DNA of 64,000 nt from Halomarina pelagica (GCF_024228315.1 NZ_CP100456.1:40302-104301), one strand, 5' to 3'. Counted from the stretch's first letter, positions 42,729 to 51,646 are shown. Program-made: numbers and translations. The notes: a model not told the origin generated them from the letters alone.

Positions 42729-44222
42729 TCAGCCATTGAACCCCTGGTGGAAGCCGACGAGTTTCGTTCGCGAGAAGTGCTCGCAGGCGTACTTGATCCC
42801 CTCCTTACCGACGCCGGAATCCTTGAACCCGCCGTACGGCATGTGGTCCGCGCGGAACCCGCTCACGGTGTTGACGTTGACGCCGCCGGCCTCGATCTCG
42901 TCCGCCGCTCGCCTCGCGCGGTCGATGTCCTGCGTGAAGATCCCCGCCTCGAGACCGTACTCGGTGTTGTTGGCTTCCCGGATCGCCTCGTCGAAGTCCG
43001 AGACGGAGATGACGGGCACGAGCGGACCGAAGGTCTCCTCGCAGGCGGCGGGCATGTCGGGCGTCACACCCGACAGCACGGTGGGTTCGAAGACGCGATC
43101 ACCGAGGTCGCCGCCGTAGTTGCCGCCACACTCGACGGTCGCACCTCGCCCGACGGTTTCCTCGAACAGCTCGACGACGGTCCCGAACTGCTCGTCGTCT
43201 ACCATCGCCGCAATGTCGGTCGCCTCGTCGAAGGGATCGCCGACGGTCAGCGCCTCCGCGGCCTCGACGAGTGCGTCGACGAGTTCGTCGTGGATCTCCT
43301 CGTGGACGAGCACGCGCTCGACGCTGTTACACACCTGGCCTGCGTTCGAGCAGGCCCCACCGACGACCTGTGTCGCGGCCCCCTCGATGTCGGTGTCCGA
43401 CCAGACGATCGTCGGGTCGTTGCCGCCGAGTTCCAGCGTGACCTCCTTCATGCCGCTGTTGTCGGCGAGGTACTTGCCGACGGCCGTCGAGCCGGTGAAG
43501 GAGATCGCTTCGACCGCCTCGTGTCGGAGGACGGCGTCGCCGACGGTCGAGCCGCTCCCGGTGACGACGTTGACGAGACCGTCCGGCGCGCCGACTTCGT
43601 CGGCCGCCTCGTCGAGACATTCGAACAGCGCGATCGAACTGAGCGGCGTGTTCGTCGCGGGCTTGCCGACGACGCCGTTACCGGCGGCCAGCGCCGGCCC
43701 GACCTTGTGGACCATCAGGTTCAGCGGGAAGTTGAACGGCGTGATGGCCGCCACGACGCCGAGCGGTTCGCGCTGGGTGAAACAGTGGTCGCGCGCGAAA
43801 CCCTTCTGAGCGTCCATGGGGACGTACTCGCCGAACAGCCGTTTGGCCTCCTCCGCCGACAGTCGCAGCGTCTGGACGGCGCGATCGACCTCGGTTCTGG
43901 ACTCGGTGATGGGCTTTCCCTGCTCGCTCGTGATAATCTGCGCGATCTCGTCGGTCCGCGCGGCAAGCCTGTCGGCCGTTCGAGAGAGGAGTTCGTACCG
44001 CTCGTACGCCGACAGCGTCGACGCCCGGTACGCCCGATCTGCGGCCTCAATTGCAGCGGTCACCTGCTCGGCATTCGCCATCGGGACCGACCCGACGACC
44101 TCGCCGTCGTAGGGGTGGACGACGTCGGCTCGTTCGTCGCCGTCACGCCAGGATCCGTCGATGAGCATTTGCTTGTCGAGGCGGCGGACTGCTTCCAGAC
44201 TCATGGATGCGTGATCGGACAA
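42729..44222 (-). CDS. aldehyde dehydrogenase, candidate sulfolactaldehyde/glyceraldehyde dehydrogenase
   Basis: The 497-residue ALDH shows N164 ('TPFNFPL'), K187, E264 ('LELGGNDP') and nucleophile C298 in 'SNAGQVCNS'. It resembles lactaldehyde/glyceraldehyde and GapN-type enzymes ('EGIKYACEHFSRTKLV' ending). It is divergent from the aldolase gene, with 121 nt between them. An ALDH beside a 2-keto-3-deoxy-acid aldolase would oxidise the three-carbon aldehyde the aldolase releases: glyceraldehyde to glycerate, lactaldehyde to lactate, or sulfolactaldehyde to sulfolactate. Cytoplasmic. Confidence 0.88.
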   Translation of the reverse strand: MSDHASMSLEAVRRLDKQMLIDGSWRDGDERADVVHPYDGEVVGSVPMANAEQVTAAIEAADRAYRASTLSAYERYELLSRTADRLAARTDEIAQIITSEQGKPITESRTEVDRAVQTLRLSAEEAKRLFGEYVPMDAQKGFARDHCFTQREPLGVVAAITPFNFPLNLMVHKVGPALAAGNGVVGKPATNTPLSSIALFECLDEAADEVGAPDGLVNVVTGSGSTVGDAVLRHEAVEAISFTGSTAVGKYLADNSGMKEVTLELGGNDPTIVWSDTDIEGAATQVVGGACSNAGQVCNSVERVLVHEEIHDELVDALVEAAEALTVGDPFDEATDIAAMVDDEQFGTVVELFEETVGRGATVECGGNYGGDLGDRVFEPTVLSGVTPDMPAACEETFGPLVPVISVSDFDEAIREANNTEYGLEAGIFTQDIDRARRAADEIEAGGVNVNTVSGFRADHMPYGGFKDSGVGKEGIKYACEHFSRTKLVGFHQGFNG

Positions 44223-44312
44223 CGTGCCAATAAGTGTTGTGCCGGTGGACGAAACCGAATACGCGCGTCTGGGTAGGTGGCAGTCGGCGAACGGATGTGA
44301 GCCTATCCCAAG

Positions 44313-44320
44313 TTATAAAT
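44313..44320 (+). promoter_or_regulatory. TATA box of the aldolase gene
   Basis: ttataaat is centred about 27 nt before ATG 44344, predicting a leaderless transcript. Confidence 0.65.
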
Positions 44321-44343
44321 CGGTGCTGGTCTAGCCGGTATCT

Positions 44344-45252
44344 ATGCAACTGTCGGGAACAGTCGTTCCCATGGCTACGCCTATCGAAGAGCGTAGCGGG
44401 GACGTAGACGAATCGACGCTCGAGCGGTTCACCGACTCGCTCATCGAAGCGGGTGTTCACGGGCTCTTTCCGGGGAGTTCGATCGGCGAGTTCTCGAGTT
44501 TGACGCGGGAACAGAACAGGACGGTGATCCGAACGGTCGCCGCCGCGACGGCCGGCCGCGTCCCCGTCATCGCCGGATGTTGCGACACGAGCGTCGAGGG
44601 TGTCCTAGAGAGCGTCGAGAGCGCCGCCGCCGCCGACGCGGACGCCGCGGTCGTCGTCGCGCCGTACTACCTCACCACGACGCAACGCGGTCTACGGCGG
44701 TTCTTCACCCGCGTAGCGGACCGCGCGCCGATGCCGGTCCTCCTGTACAACATCCCCGCGCTGACCGGGAATCGGATCGCCGCCGAGACGGTCGTTGCGC
44801 TCGCCGAGCACGACGACATCGTCGGGGTGAAGGACACTTCGGGCGATCTCACCTACCACCACCGGATCATCACGGAGACGCCGGAGGAGTTCGCCGTCTT
44901 TCAGGGTGCGACGGAGATGGCGTCGTCATCGCTCGACCTCGGGACGAGCGGCCTCATCGCGGGGCCCGCCAACGTCTTCCCCGCTGCACTGACCAGGTTG
45001 TACGAGGCGCACGCGGCGAACGACCGCGAAACGGTCGCGCGACTCACGCGCGACGTCGTCGCACCGCTCGTCAGCGCGATGAGCGAGGTGCCGACGGCGG
45101 CCGCGATCAAGTACCTCGTGGCGATCGACGGACTGGACCTCGGCGATCCGCTCCCGCCGCTGCCGACGCTCACCGCCCGTCAGCGGGAGTCGCTCGACCG
45201 GGCTCATCGCCACGTCGTGGAGACGGTCGAGAGCGCGTCGACCGAGCGGTAG
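44344..45252 (+). CDS. DapA-family 2-keto-3-deoxy-sugar-acid aldolase
   Basis: The 302-residue class I aldolase is of the dihydrodipicolinate synthase/N-acetylneuraminate lyase family. It shows the ligand loop 'GLFPGSSIGEFSSLT' (GSSIGE for the usual GTTGE), the Tyr of 'VLLYNIPAL', and the Schiff-base Lys in 'IVGVKDTSGDL' (about residue 162). It would split a 2-keto-3-deoxy acid (from gluconate, galactonate, xylonate or sulfogluconate) into pyruvate and an aldehyde. Its divergent neighbour encodes the matching aldehyde dehydrogenase. True dihydrodipicolinate synthase activity is unlikely given this catabolic context. Confidence 0.85.
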   Translation: MQLSGTVVPMATPIEERSGDVDESTLERFTDSLIEAGVHGLFPGSSIGEFSSLTREQNRTVIRTVAAATAGRVPVIAGCCDTSVEGVLESVESAAAADADAAVVVAPYYLTTTQRGLRRFFTRVADRAPMPVLLYNIPALTGNRIAAETVVALAEHDDIVGVKDTSGDLTYHHRIITETPEEFAVFQGATEMASSSLDLGTSGLIAGPANVFPAALTRLYEAHAANDRETVARLTRDVVAPLVSAMSEVPTAAAIKYLVAIDGLDLGDPLPPLPTLTARQRESLDRAHRHVVETVESASTER

Positions 45253-45392
45253 TCTTCCAACACACTCCCGTTCTCAAGGGCCGTCTGCGGCGGTTTCGTA
45301 CCGTCGGTTCGGATGTTCGAATCGGCTCTATTCGGCTCTATCGTATCCGTCTGCGCGCGCCCTCACGCGCGCCAGGGTCCGGACCCGGGACC

Positions 45393-46697
45393 TCAGGCGT
45401 CGTTGACCTGGCTGTCGATCTGCTTCTGTGCGTCGTCGAGCGCTTGTTTCGGCGTCTTCTGCTGGACGAGTGCCTTGTTGCACTCGGTGTAGACGATCTT
45501 CGAGAACGTCGAGTACTTCGGCGTCGCCGGCCGCGCGCGCGTCTCCTTGACGATCCCGCTGAAGACGTCGAGCGCCTGTGATTTCTTCTTGTACTTGGGC
45601 GCGTACAGCTCCTTTCGGACCGGAAGTCGGCTGTGTTCGAGGGCCATGTTCTTCTGAGCGTCGAGCGAGGCCATGAACGACGCGAACTGATTGGCCGCGT
45701 CAGTCTTCTGCGAGTAACTATTGATGAAGACGTTCCACCCGCCGAGACAGGAGTTAGGAGCGCCGACGTGTCCGTCCGCGTCGGGCATCGAGGCGACGGC
45801 GAACTTCCCCTTGACCGGTGAGCCGTCCTTGTTCATCAGGGCGTAGGCGTAGGGCCAGTTGCGCATGAAGACCGTGTTACCCTGCTGGAACGTCTTCCGG
45901 TTCTGGTCGGTGCTGGATGCGGGGACGTTCTCCGGCGTGACGTTGTACTTGTGGATGAGATCGACGGCGTGCTGGAGCGCGCTGATCCCCTTCTGGGTGT
46001 TGACTACGAGCGTTCCGTCGTGGTCGACGGTCCCCTCGCGTCCCCAGAGCCAGTTGAGCCACATGATCGTGAGCCCCTCGTTGGCACCGCCCTGCCAGAT
46101 GTATCCGTTGAGGTCCTGCTCGGAGTTCTTCGTGATCTCCTGGGCCATGTTCACCAGTTCCATCTCCGTCTTCGGCGGCTCGTCGTAACCGTGCTGCTTC
46201 AGGAGGTCGCTCCGGTAGTAGAGCGCGTTGGCGTCGGTGAAGAGGGGCATCCCGTAGAGCGTTCCGTCGATGGTGACTGCCTCCACGGGCGTCTCGAGCA
46301 TCTTCTCGGTGAGGTTCTCGGGATCCTCGACCGGCGCGGCCCACTTGTTCTGTGCGAACTCGGCGGGCCAGACGACGTCCATCATCCCTACGTCGAACGC
46401 CGACGACTGGGAGATGAACTGATTGACGTAGTACTTCCGGGTCGAAGCGGACTCGGCGGGGGTCTTCTGGCCGTCCACGGTGAGGTTCTTCGACTGCTCG
46501 TCGAACATCGGGAGCAGGTCCTTCGCGTCGGCGCTGTAGTACCCGGGGTAGACGAACTTCAGCGTCGTCGATTGATTGCCGCCACCACCGCCACCGCCGC
46601 CGTCCTGACCGAGACACCCGGCGAGGAGTACCGTTCCGCTCCCGGCCAGGCCCTTCAGCAGCTGGCGTCGATTCTGCGCTGCGCTATCGCGGGTCAT
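45393..46697 (-). CDS. sugar/sulfosugar ABC transporter substrate-binding lipoprotein
   Basis: The 434-residue protein has Tat signal 'NRRQLLKGLAGSGTVLLAGC', lipidated Cys at about residue 28 and a poly-Gly linker. The mature domain is a family 1 carbohydrate-binding protein ('NALYYRSDLLKQHGYDEPP', 'VFMRNWPYAYALM', 'LGGWNVFINSYS'). Its permeases (50672, 51648) and ATPase (57547) are encoded elsewhere in the same cluster. The promoter carries a 17-bp perfect palindrome. It is probably the receptor for the glycoside degraded by this cluster. Confidence 0.9.
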   Translation of the reverse strand: MTRDSAAQNRRQLLKGLAGSGTVLLAGCLGQDGGGGGGGGNQSTTLKFVYPGYYSADAKDLLPMFDEQSKNLTVDGQKTPAESASTRKYYVNQFISQSSAFDVGMMDVVWPAEFAQNKWAAPVEDPENLTEKMLETPVEAVTIDGTLYGMPLFTDANALYYRSDLLKQHGYDEPPKTEMELVNMAQEITKNSEQDLNGYIWQGGANEGLTIMWLNWLWGREGTVDHDGTLVVNTQKGISALQHAVDLIHKYNVTPENVPASSTDQNRKTFQQGNTVFMRNWPYAYALMNKDGSPVKGKFAVASMPDADGHVGAPNSCLGGWNVFINSYSQKTDAANQFASFMASLDAQKNMALEHSRLPVRKELYAPKYKKKSQALDVFSGIVKETRARPATPKYSTFSKIVYTECNKALVQQKTPKQALDDAQKQIDSQVNDA

Positions 46698-46704
46698 ACA
46701 CTAA

Positions 46705-46731
46705 CGTTGTTACGAACAACGGGTATTAATT
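46705..46731 (-). promoter_or_regulatory. palindromic operator and TATA box of the lipoprotein gene
   Basis: A perfect palindrome CGTTGTT-ACG-AACAACG (46705-46721) lies 8-24 nt before the ATG at 46697. On the minus strand a TATA-like aattaata (46724-46731) stands right before it. This placement suits a repressor such as the cluster's IclR protein. Confidence 0.55.
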
Positions 46732-46799
46732 GTTATCGTTCATCCGATTCGGAGTGCGCGAAAAAAACGTTGGAAGCGATGATCCACACGCCCGCGAAC

Positions 46800-47804
46800 C
46801 TACACCGCGTCGGCGGGTCGCGCGATCTCCGCCCAGAGGTCGTCCTCTATCTCGACGACGGTGGCGGTCCGGTCGCGTTCGATCGAGCGCTCACCCGGCA
46901 GACGGATCTCCTCGACGCCGGCCGCCGGCTCTGATCGCTTGAGTTCCCGCAGGAACGCGCTCGCCTGGTCGGGGAAGTTCGGTACGCCCATCGCCGCCGG
47001 GTCGATGGCGACGAACAGATCGCCCTTCGTGCACGGGTCCTCGGTGTGGTAGGTTCCCGTGACGTCGCGCCCCATCGCCGCGCCGACGAGTCCGCCTGCC
47101 AACACCTCGATCGCGATCGTCAACCCGGAGCCCTTCGCGCCGCCGAACGGGAGGATCGTTCCGTCGAGTGCGCTCGCCGGATCGGTCGTCGGTTCGCCGT
47201 CCGGACCCAGCGCGGCACCCTCCGGGAGGTTCTCGCCCGTCTCCTGCCTGTAGAGGACGGTCCCTCGCGCGACGGCGGACGTCGACATGTCGAGGTTGAA
47301 GGCGGGATCCGTGGGCAGGCCGATCGCGATGGGGTTCGTCCCGAGGATCGCCTCCGTACCGCCGTAAGGGGGCATCGCCGGTTCAGTGTTCGTGATCGCC
47401 ACCCCCACGTATCCCTCGGTCCTGATCCGGTCCGTGTAGTAACCGAGCATCCCCAGGTGGTTCGAGTTGCGGACGCCGACAGTACCGATCCCGTACTCGT
47501 CCGCTCGATCCATCGCTTCGACGGCGGCCTCGCTCGCAACGACCGGTCCCAGCCGGGAGCCGCCGTCGATCGTTCCCGCGCCGCCACGCTCTGCGACCAC
47601 CCGGATGTCGCCGTCGGGATCGACGTTGCCGTGCTCGATACCTCGAACGAACCGCGGCAGGCGGAGCAATCCGTGTGAGTGCTTGCCGCGAGCGTCGGCG
47701 CTCACGAGGACTTCGGCCGTGAGTTCCGCGTCGGCGTCCCCGATCCCGCGCGTTCGAAAGACATCGGCGGCGACGGCGACGGCGCGTTCTCGATCGACCT
47801 CCAT
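46800..47804 (-). CDS. Ldh2/ComC-type malate/lactate/sulfolactate dehydrogenase
   Basis: The protein has 334 residues from ATG 47804; the frame continues upstream into the preceding gene. It is of the malate/L-lactate dehydrogenase (type 2) fold, with 'ADARGKHSHGLLRLPRFV' containing the catalytic His, and 'VGVRNSNHLGMLGYYTDRI' and 'FGGAKGSGLTIAIEVLAGGL' for NAD(P) and substrate binding. The family includes malate, ureidoglycolate, diketogulonate and (R)-sulfolactate (ComC) dehydrogenases. It is followed in the same operon by a SuyB/UxaA-type lyase gene with a 1-nt gap. Beside a sulfolyase-like pair, ComC activity is the attractive reading; this is inference. Confidence 0.82.
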   Translation of the reverse strand: MEVDRERAVAVAADVFRTRGIGDADAELTAEVLVSADARGKHSHGLLRLPRFVRGIEHGNVDPDGDIRVVAERGGAGTIDGGSRLGPVVASEAAVEAMDRADEYGIGTVGVRNSNHLGMLGYYTDRIRTEGYVGVAITNTEPAMPPYGGTEAILGTNPIAIGLPTDPAFNLDMSTSAVARGTVLYRQETGENLPEGAALGPDGEPTTDPASALDGTILPFGGAKGSGLTIAIEVLAGGLVGAAMGRDVTGTYHTEDPCTKGDLFVAIDPAAMGVPNFPDQASAFLRELKRSEPAAGVEEIRLPGERSIERDRTATVVEIEDDLWAEIARPADAV

Positions 47805-47805
47805 C

Positions 47806-48972
47806 TCACGTCGACGGGCCGATGCGGTGGATGGCGAACTGGCTCTCACCCAGCGCCTCGCTCATCGTCAGCTTCCCGTTGACGACCTCCTCGATCTCCT
47901 CCCACAACTGATCGGTCGCCCAGTCGAACGACTGCTCGCCCACGAGCGCCTCGCTCACGTCGACGTCGGTCTCCTCGGGAACGCGCTCGGCGCTCCCCGG
48001 GTTCCCGGTAATCTTGATCGTGGGCATGACGGCGTTCGAGAGCGTGTGTCCCTGGCCCGTCGAGATGATCATGAAGTGCGCACCGCCCGCGCCGATACCG
48101 GTGACGGACTCGGCACCGTGGCCCGGCGTGTCCATGATGTACATCCCCGACTCGTCCGGGATCTTCGCGCCGTAGTCGACGATGTCCTGGATGGGGCCGT
48201 CACCGGACTTGACGAGCGCGCCCAGCGACTTCTCCTCGATCGTCGTGAGGCCGCCGTCCATGTTGTCGGGCGTCGGCTGTGCACCCCGCACGTCGTAGCC
48301 CGTGGCCTGCAGGCGCTGATCCCACCACTCGACGCGGTCGAGGATCTTCTGTTCGACCTCCTGGCTGTCCGCGCGTTCGGCGAGTTCGCGCTCGCCGCCG
48401 AAGAACTCCGGCGTCTCGGCGAAGACGCCGCGTCCGCCGTGCTCGTCGATGAGTCGCCACGCCGCGCCGGCCGTCGCCTTGTGCTGGCACAGCCCGCTCG
48501 TGGTGTCGGAGGTCGCACAGTTGATGCCGAACGTGAGGTTCGACATGTCGGCGGGGACCCGCCGTTGGGCGCTGGCGTCCCGGACCATCCCCTGGGCGGC
48601 GTCGACAGTCGCCTTCAGGGCGTTCATGACGCCCTTCTCGCGGTGGACGTTGACGGATTCGCTCGGTCGTCCCGTCTCGGCCACGTCGTCCGCCAGTTCG
48701 TCGCCGTCGACGATCTCGCCGGCGTGGGCGACCACGACCGCCCCGTAGGTGTTGGGATGGGTGGCGTACCCCAGGAGGGTTCGGTAGGTCTGGAAGACGT
48801 CGGGCTTGGTCTGACAGCGACCGAGCGGGTGCGTGATCGGAATCGTGTTCTCGACGATGTCCGCCGCCCGTTCGACCGTGTCGTTGGCGTAGGGAGCCGT
48901 CGCAATGATGGGGACGTGGTTTCGAATGCCGATGCTGCCGTCGTCGCGTTCGTAGCCGAGGAATTCGCTCAT
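47806..48972 (-). CDS. UxaA/SuyB-type lyase large subunit
   Basis: The 388-residue protein is the large domain of the altronate/galactarate dehydratase family, which also includes (R)-sulfolactate sulfo-lyase beta subunit (SuyB). Features are 'RDDGSIGIRNHVPIIAT' at the start, 'THPLGRCQTKPDV', 'INCATSDTTSGLCQHKATAGA', and 'DTPGHGAESVTGIGAGGAH' near the metal site. ATG 48972 lies 5 nt after the small-subunit gene. The two-subunit organisation matches SuyAB; E. coli altronate dehydratase is a single fused chain, though split UxaA versions also exist. The products would be pyruvate and sulfite (SuyAB) or 2-keto-3-deoxygluconate (UxaA). Confidence 0.85.
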   Translation of the reverse strand: MSEFLGYERDDGSIGIRNHVPIIATAPYANDTVERAADIVENTIPITHPLGRCQTKPDVFQTYRTLLGYATHPNTYGAVVVAHAGEIVDGDELADDVAETGRPSESVNVHREKGVMNALKATVDAAQGMVRDASAQRRVPADMSNLTFGINCATSDTTSGLCQHKATAGAAWRLIDEHGGRGVFAETPEFFGGERELAERADSQEVEQKILDRVEWWDQRLQATGYDVRGAQPTPDNMDGGLTTIEEKSLGALVKSGDGPIQDIVDYGAKIPDESGMYIMDTPGHGAESVTGIGAGGAHFMIISTGQGHTLSNAVMPTIKITGNPGSAERVPEETDVDVSEALVGEQSFDWATDQLWEEIEEVVNGKLTMSEALGESQFAIHRIGPST

Positions 48973-48977
48973 CGTTC

Positions 48978-49301
48978 TCACTCGTGGATGGCTTCCGCCC
49001 GATTCTCGCCGGCGATGTCCCCGCGACCGTAGTTCGACTCCACGTTGTGGACGTGCACCCAGTCGCCGGGAGCGATCCGCTCGATGGCGTTCCCGATGCT
49101 CTTGCCGTACTTCGTGACCGTGTCGCCGGTCCCGACCTCTTCGATCGCGATCTTGTGTCCGAACCTCACGTCCTCGTTCACCTCGACGGTGCGTTCCTCG
49201 TCGCCGACCGCGACGGTAACCGCCTCTCCTGCTTCGAGAGCGCGCAACGCGGTCGCGACGTTGTCCGTCGGCTGGACGACCTGTATGTACTTGTCGGCCA
49301 T
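48978..49301 (-). CDS. UxaA/SuyA-type lyase small subunit (SAF domain)
   Basis: The protein has 107 residues from ATG 49301; an ATG at 49310 adds three, and a TATA-like cctataag at about 49331 fits either. The SAF fold carries the family's 'RFGHKIAIEEVGTGDTVTKYGKSIGNAIE' stretch, with His and Lys at the known substrate-side positions and 'GDWVHVHNVES' after it. It works as a complex with the large subunit encoded next. It is the first gene of the lyase/dehydrogenase operon. Confidence 0.85.
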   Translation of the reverse strand: MADKYIQVVQPTDNVATALRALEAGEAVTVAVGDEERTVEVNEDVRFGHKIAIEEVGTGDTVTKYGKSIGNAIERIAPGDWVHVHNVESNYGRGDIAGENRAEAIHE

Positions 49302-49372
49302 ACACCCCATGGGACAGACCGGCCCCCCTTATAGGTTACCCTCGGGTCGTCGATCGTGGAACGAAACGACGC

Positions 49373-50386
49373 TCAGAAGAGGAGCAGGACCGCTCCGAGC
49401 GCGAGCGCGCTGACGGTGAGGAGGTGAGCGAACACCAGCATCACCGGTCGAAGGCCCGTCGCGCGGAGGCTCCGCAGTTCGATCTCGAACCCGAGACCGG
49501 CGAAGGCGAGCGTGAACAACCAGTCGCCCGTCGTCCCGATGGCGGAGAGCGCGGCGTCGGACGGCGACGCGACGTTCGCGATCGCCACGACGGCGAGAAA
49601 GCCGAACAGGAACTTCGGAAACCGGCTCCGGAGCTGTCCGATCCCCGGCGTCTCGCCCGACGCCGTCGCGTACCGAATCGCGTAGCCGACCGCGACCAGT
49701 CCGATGAACGCGTTTCGAACGAGCTTCGTGACGGTCGCCCACTGCCCGGCGAGTTCGGAGACGGCGAAGCCGACGGCCACCGCCGGCCCGGTGCTGAACA
49801 GGCTGAGCCCGACCCAGATGCCGAACTGCTTCCCGGTTACGCCCAGCACGTCCCCCACGGCGGGGTAGACGAGTAGCGTGACGGCGTCGAACAGGAGAAT
49901 CGTCGCGACGGCGTACGCGACGTCCGCCTCGTCGACGTCGATGCTCCCGGCGACGGCCAGCACCGCCGAGACGCCGCAGACGCTCGCCCCCGCCGCCAAC
50001 AGCGACCGAGGCCGGCGCGGGACGCCGAGGACGCGTCCCGCGATCACCTCCGTGAACAGCACGCCGAGGACGACGACTCCCGCGGCCAGGGCGAACACGA
50101 CCGCCCCGGTCTCGACCAGCTGCCCGACCGTCAGGCGGGCACCGAGGAGGACGATCCCCGTCTCCAGCAGGAGCTTGTGTCGGTCGATCCCGGGACGGGC
50201 CCACCCGGGGGTCCCGGTCGTGTTCGCGAGGAGCGCGCCGACGGCGGTCGCGAGGACGAGCGGACTCAGGTACGGAACGGACGCCCCCAGTTCTCGCGCC
50301 GCGACCCCGACGACGGTGATGACCGCGAGTCCCGGAAGCACCGCGAGCCCCGGGAGGACGGCGGTCGTGGGGGTTCTCCGTGCCAT
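49373..50386 (-). CDS. YeiH/TauZ-type membrane exporter (putative sulfite/sulfate exporter family)
   Basis: The protein has 337 residues from ATG 50386, with nine to ten transmembrane helices. Conserved family features include 'LETGIVLLGARLTVGQLV', 'AAGASVCGVSAVLAVAGSI' and 'FAGLGFEIELRSL'. The family (YeiH, putative sulfate exporter) contains TauZ proteins that accompany bacterial sulfonate degradation and are thought to export sulfite or sulfate. Position between the lyase operon and the permeases supports disposal of sulfite released by the lyase. An upstream in-frame ATG at 50446 would overlap the small membrane gene and is not used. Confidence 0.82.
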   Translation of the reverse strand: MARRTPTTAVLPGLAVLPGLAVITVVGVAARELGASVPYLSPLVLATAVGALLANTTGTPGWARPGIDRHKLLLETGIVLLGARLTVGQLVETGAVVFALAAGVVVLGVLFTEVIAGRVLGVPRRPRSLLAAGASVCGVSAVLAVAGSIDVDEADVAYAVATILLFDAVTLLVYPAVGDVLGVTGKQFGIWVGLSLFSTGPAVAVGFAVSELAGQWATVTKLVRNAFIGLVAVGYAIRYATASGETPGIGQLRSRFPKFLFGFLAVVAIANVASPSDAALSAIGTTGDWLFTLAFAGLGFEIELRSLRATGLRPVMLVFAHLLTVSALALGAVLLLF

Positions 50387-50388
50387 CG

Positions 50389-50535
50389 TCAGGCGAGCGA
50401 GAGGTGGAGACACACGATCGCCACGCCGAACAGCGCGGCCTTCCACCCCCGGTCGAGGGTCGCCCAGCAGTTCAGCGTGCGTTCGACGACACCGGCGCTC
50501 TCGCTAGTCGGGCCGGTCGGCCTATCGGTCTCCAT
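50389..50535 (-). CDS. 48-residue membrane protein upstream of the exporter gene
   Basis: The frame METDRPTGPTSESAGVVE..., ATG 50535 to TGA 50389, ends 2 nt before the exporter start. It has a hydrophilic N-terminus and one C-terminal hydrophobic helix ('KAALFGVAIVCLHLSLA'). Tight spacing and a clean membrane segment argue that it is real. It may be an accessory subunit of the exporter. No family is recognised. Confidence 0.6.
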   Translation of the reverse strand: METDRPTGPTSESAGVVERTLNCWATLDRGWKAALFGVAIVCLHLSLA

Positions 50536-50630
50536 TGTCGTCAGCGGTGAAGCGCACGAGCCACATAAAACTCCGGTTCGGCGGCTGTCCGCCGCCCGCT
50601 CGAACGCACCCGTGACCCGAACGCGCCCGT

Positions 50631-50654
50631 ACTTTTATGATAGATGGATCCATC
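50631..50654 (+). promoter_or_regulatory. TATA box and palindrome before the permease genes
   Basis: acttttatga (50631-50640) is a TATA-like box about 36 nt before ATG 50672. The perfect palindrome GATGGATCCATC (50643-50654) follows directly, a good repressor position. It differs from the palindromes at 46705 and 57511. Confidence 0.45.
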
Positions 50655-50671
50655 ACGGACTACGAACACGA

Positions 50672-51646
50672 ATGACTGACACAGTAGACCACGCCGGCGG
50701 GTCCCCCGGCGATCCGTCCGATGGATCCGTCTCGGGAGTGCGGTCGCGCTTGCGGCGGTACCGCGAACTCAGGCTGACGGAAGAGGAACTCGCGACGGCG
50801 CTCCTGACGCCCGTCGTCTGCTTCCTGCTCCTGATCTCGTTCTACCCCATCGTCGACACGGTGTGGGGGAGCTTCCACCAGGGGTACGTCCTCGAGATGG
50901 AACCGACGACGTTCGTCGGCCTCGAGAACTACGAGGCGGTCCTCTCGAGCGGGAGCTTCTGGAACGCGCTGCAGGTGAGCCTCATCTACACGTTCGTGAG
51001 CGTCCCGATCGAACTCGTCATCGGGCTGGGTATGGCCCTGTTGCTGAACCGCGCGTTCACCGGGAAGTACGTCGTCCAGGCCGCCATCCTGTTCCCGTGG
51101 GCGCTCCCGACCGTCATCAACGCGAAGATCTGGGCGTGGATGCTCCACGGGCAGTACGGCGTCGTCAACGACCTGCTGATCCGGCTGGGCGTGCTCCAGG
51201 AACCCTACGCGTTCCTCGCCCATCCCGACGTCGCGCTCGCGTCGATGACCCTCATCACCATCTGGAAGACGAGTTCGTTCATGGCGCTGATCCTGTTGGC
51301 CGGTCTGTCCGGGATCCCGGACCACCTCTACGAGGCGGTACGGATGGACGGGGCGTCGAGGTGGCGGCAGTTCCGAGACATCACGCTCCCGCTGCTGAAG
51401 CCGACGATCCTCGTCGCGCTCATCTTCCGCACCCTCCCCGCCTTCCAGGCGTTCGGTCTCCCCTACGGACTGACCGGCGGCGGCCCGGCCGAGGCGACGA
51501 CGACGCTCGTGCTGTACGACCAGCAGTTGACGTTCACCCAGCTTGCGTTCGGGCGCGGCTCCGCGGTGGCGACCATCATCACGCTCATCGCACTGGTCAT
51601 CTCGCTGCTCTACGTCGGCACGCTCTACGAACCGGAGGTGCGCTGA
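50672..51646 (+). CDS. sugar ABC transporter permease (MalF type)
   Basis: The protein has 324 residues from ATG 50672; the longer in-frame extension upstream covers the exporter gene on the other strand. It has six transmembrane helices and the EAA loop 'YEAVRMDGASRWRQFRDITLP'. It is divergent from the exporter operon and is followed after 1 nt by the second permease. Its lipoprotein is probably the one encoded at 45393. Confidence 0.92.
   Translation: MTDTVDHAGGSPGDPSDGSVSGVRSRLRRYRELRLTEEELATALLTPVVCFLLLISFYPIVDTVWGSFHQGYVLEMEPTTFVGLENYEAVLSSGSFWNALQVSLIYTFVSVPIELVIGLGMALLLNRAFTGKYVVQAAILFPWALPTVINAKIWAWMLHGQYGVVNDLLIRLGVLQEPYAFLAHPDVALASMTLITIWKTSSFMALILLAGLSGIPDHLYEAVRMDGASRWRQFRDITLPLLKPTILVALIFRTLPAFQAFGLPYGLTGGGPAEATTTLVLYDQQLTFTQLAFGRGSAVATIITLIALVISLLYVGTLYEPEVR

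Noticed and set aside
42747..44276. 509-codon plus-strand frame
   Set aside because: It is the antisense shadow of the aldehyde dehydrogenase, whose catalytic residues are all present on the minus strand.
44344..45252. Dihydrodipicolinate synthase for lysine synthesis
   Set aside because: The gene lies in a sugar catabolic cluster, divergent from an aldehyde dehydrogenase, and the GTTGE loop is changed to GSSIGE; a 2-keto-3-deoxy acid aldolase fits better.
47467..49032. 521-codon plus-strand frame across the lyase and dehydrogenase genes
   Set aside because: It is an antisense shadow, Arg-rich and without recognisable motifs.
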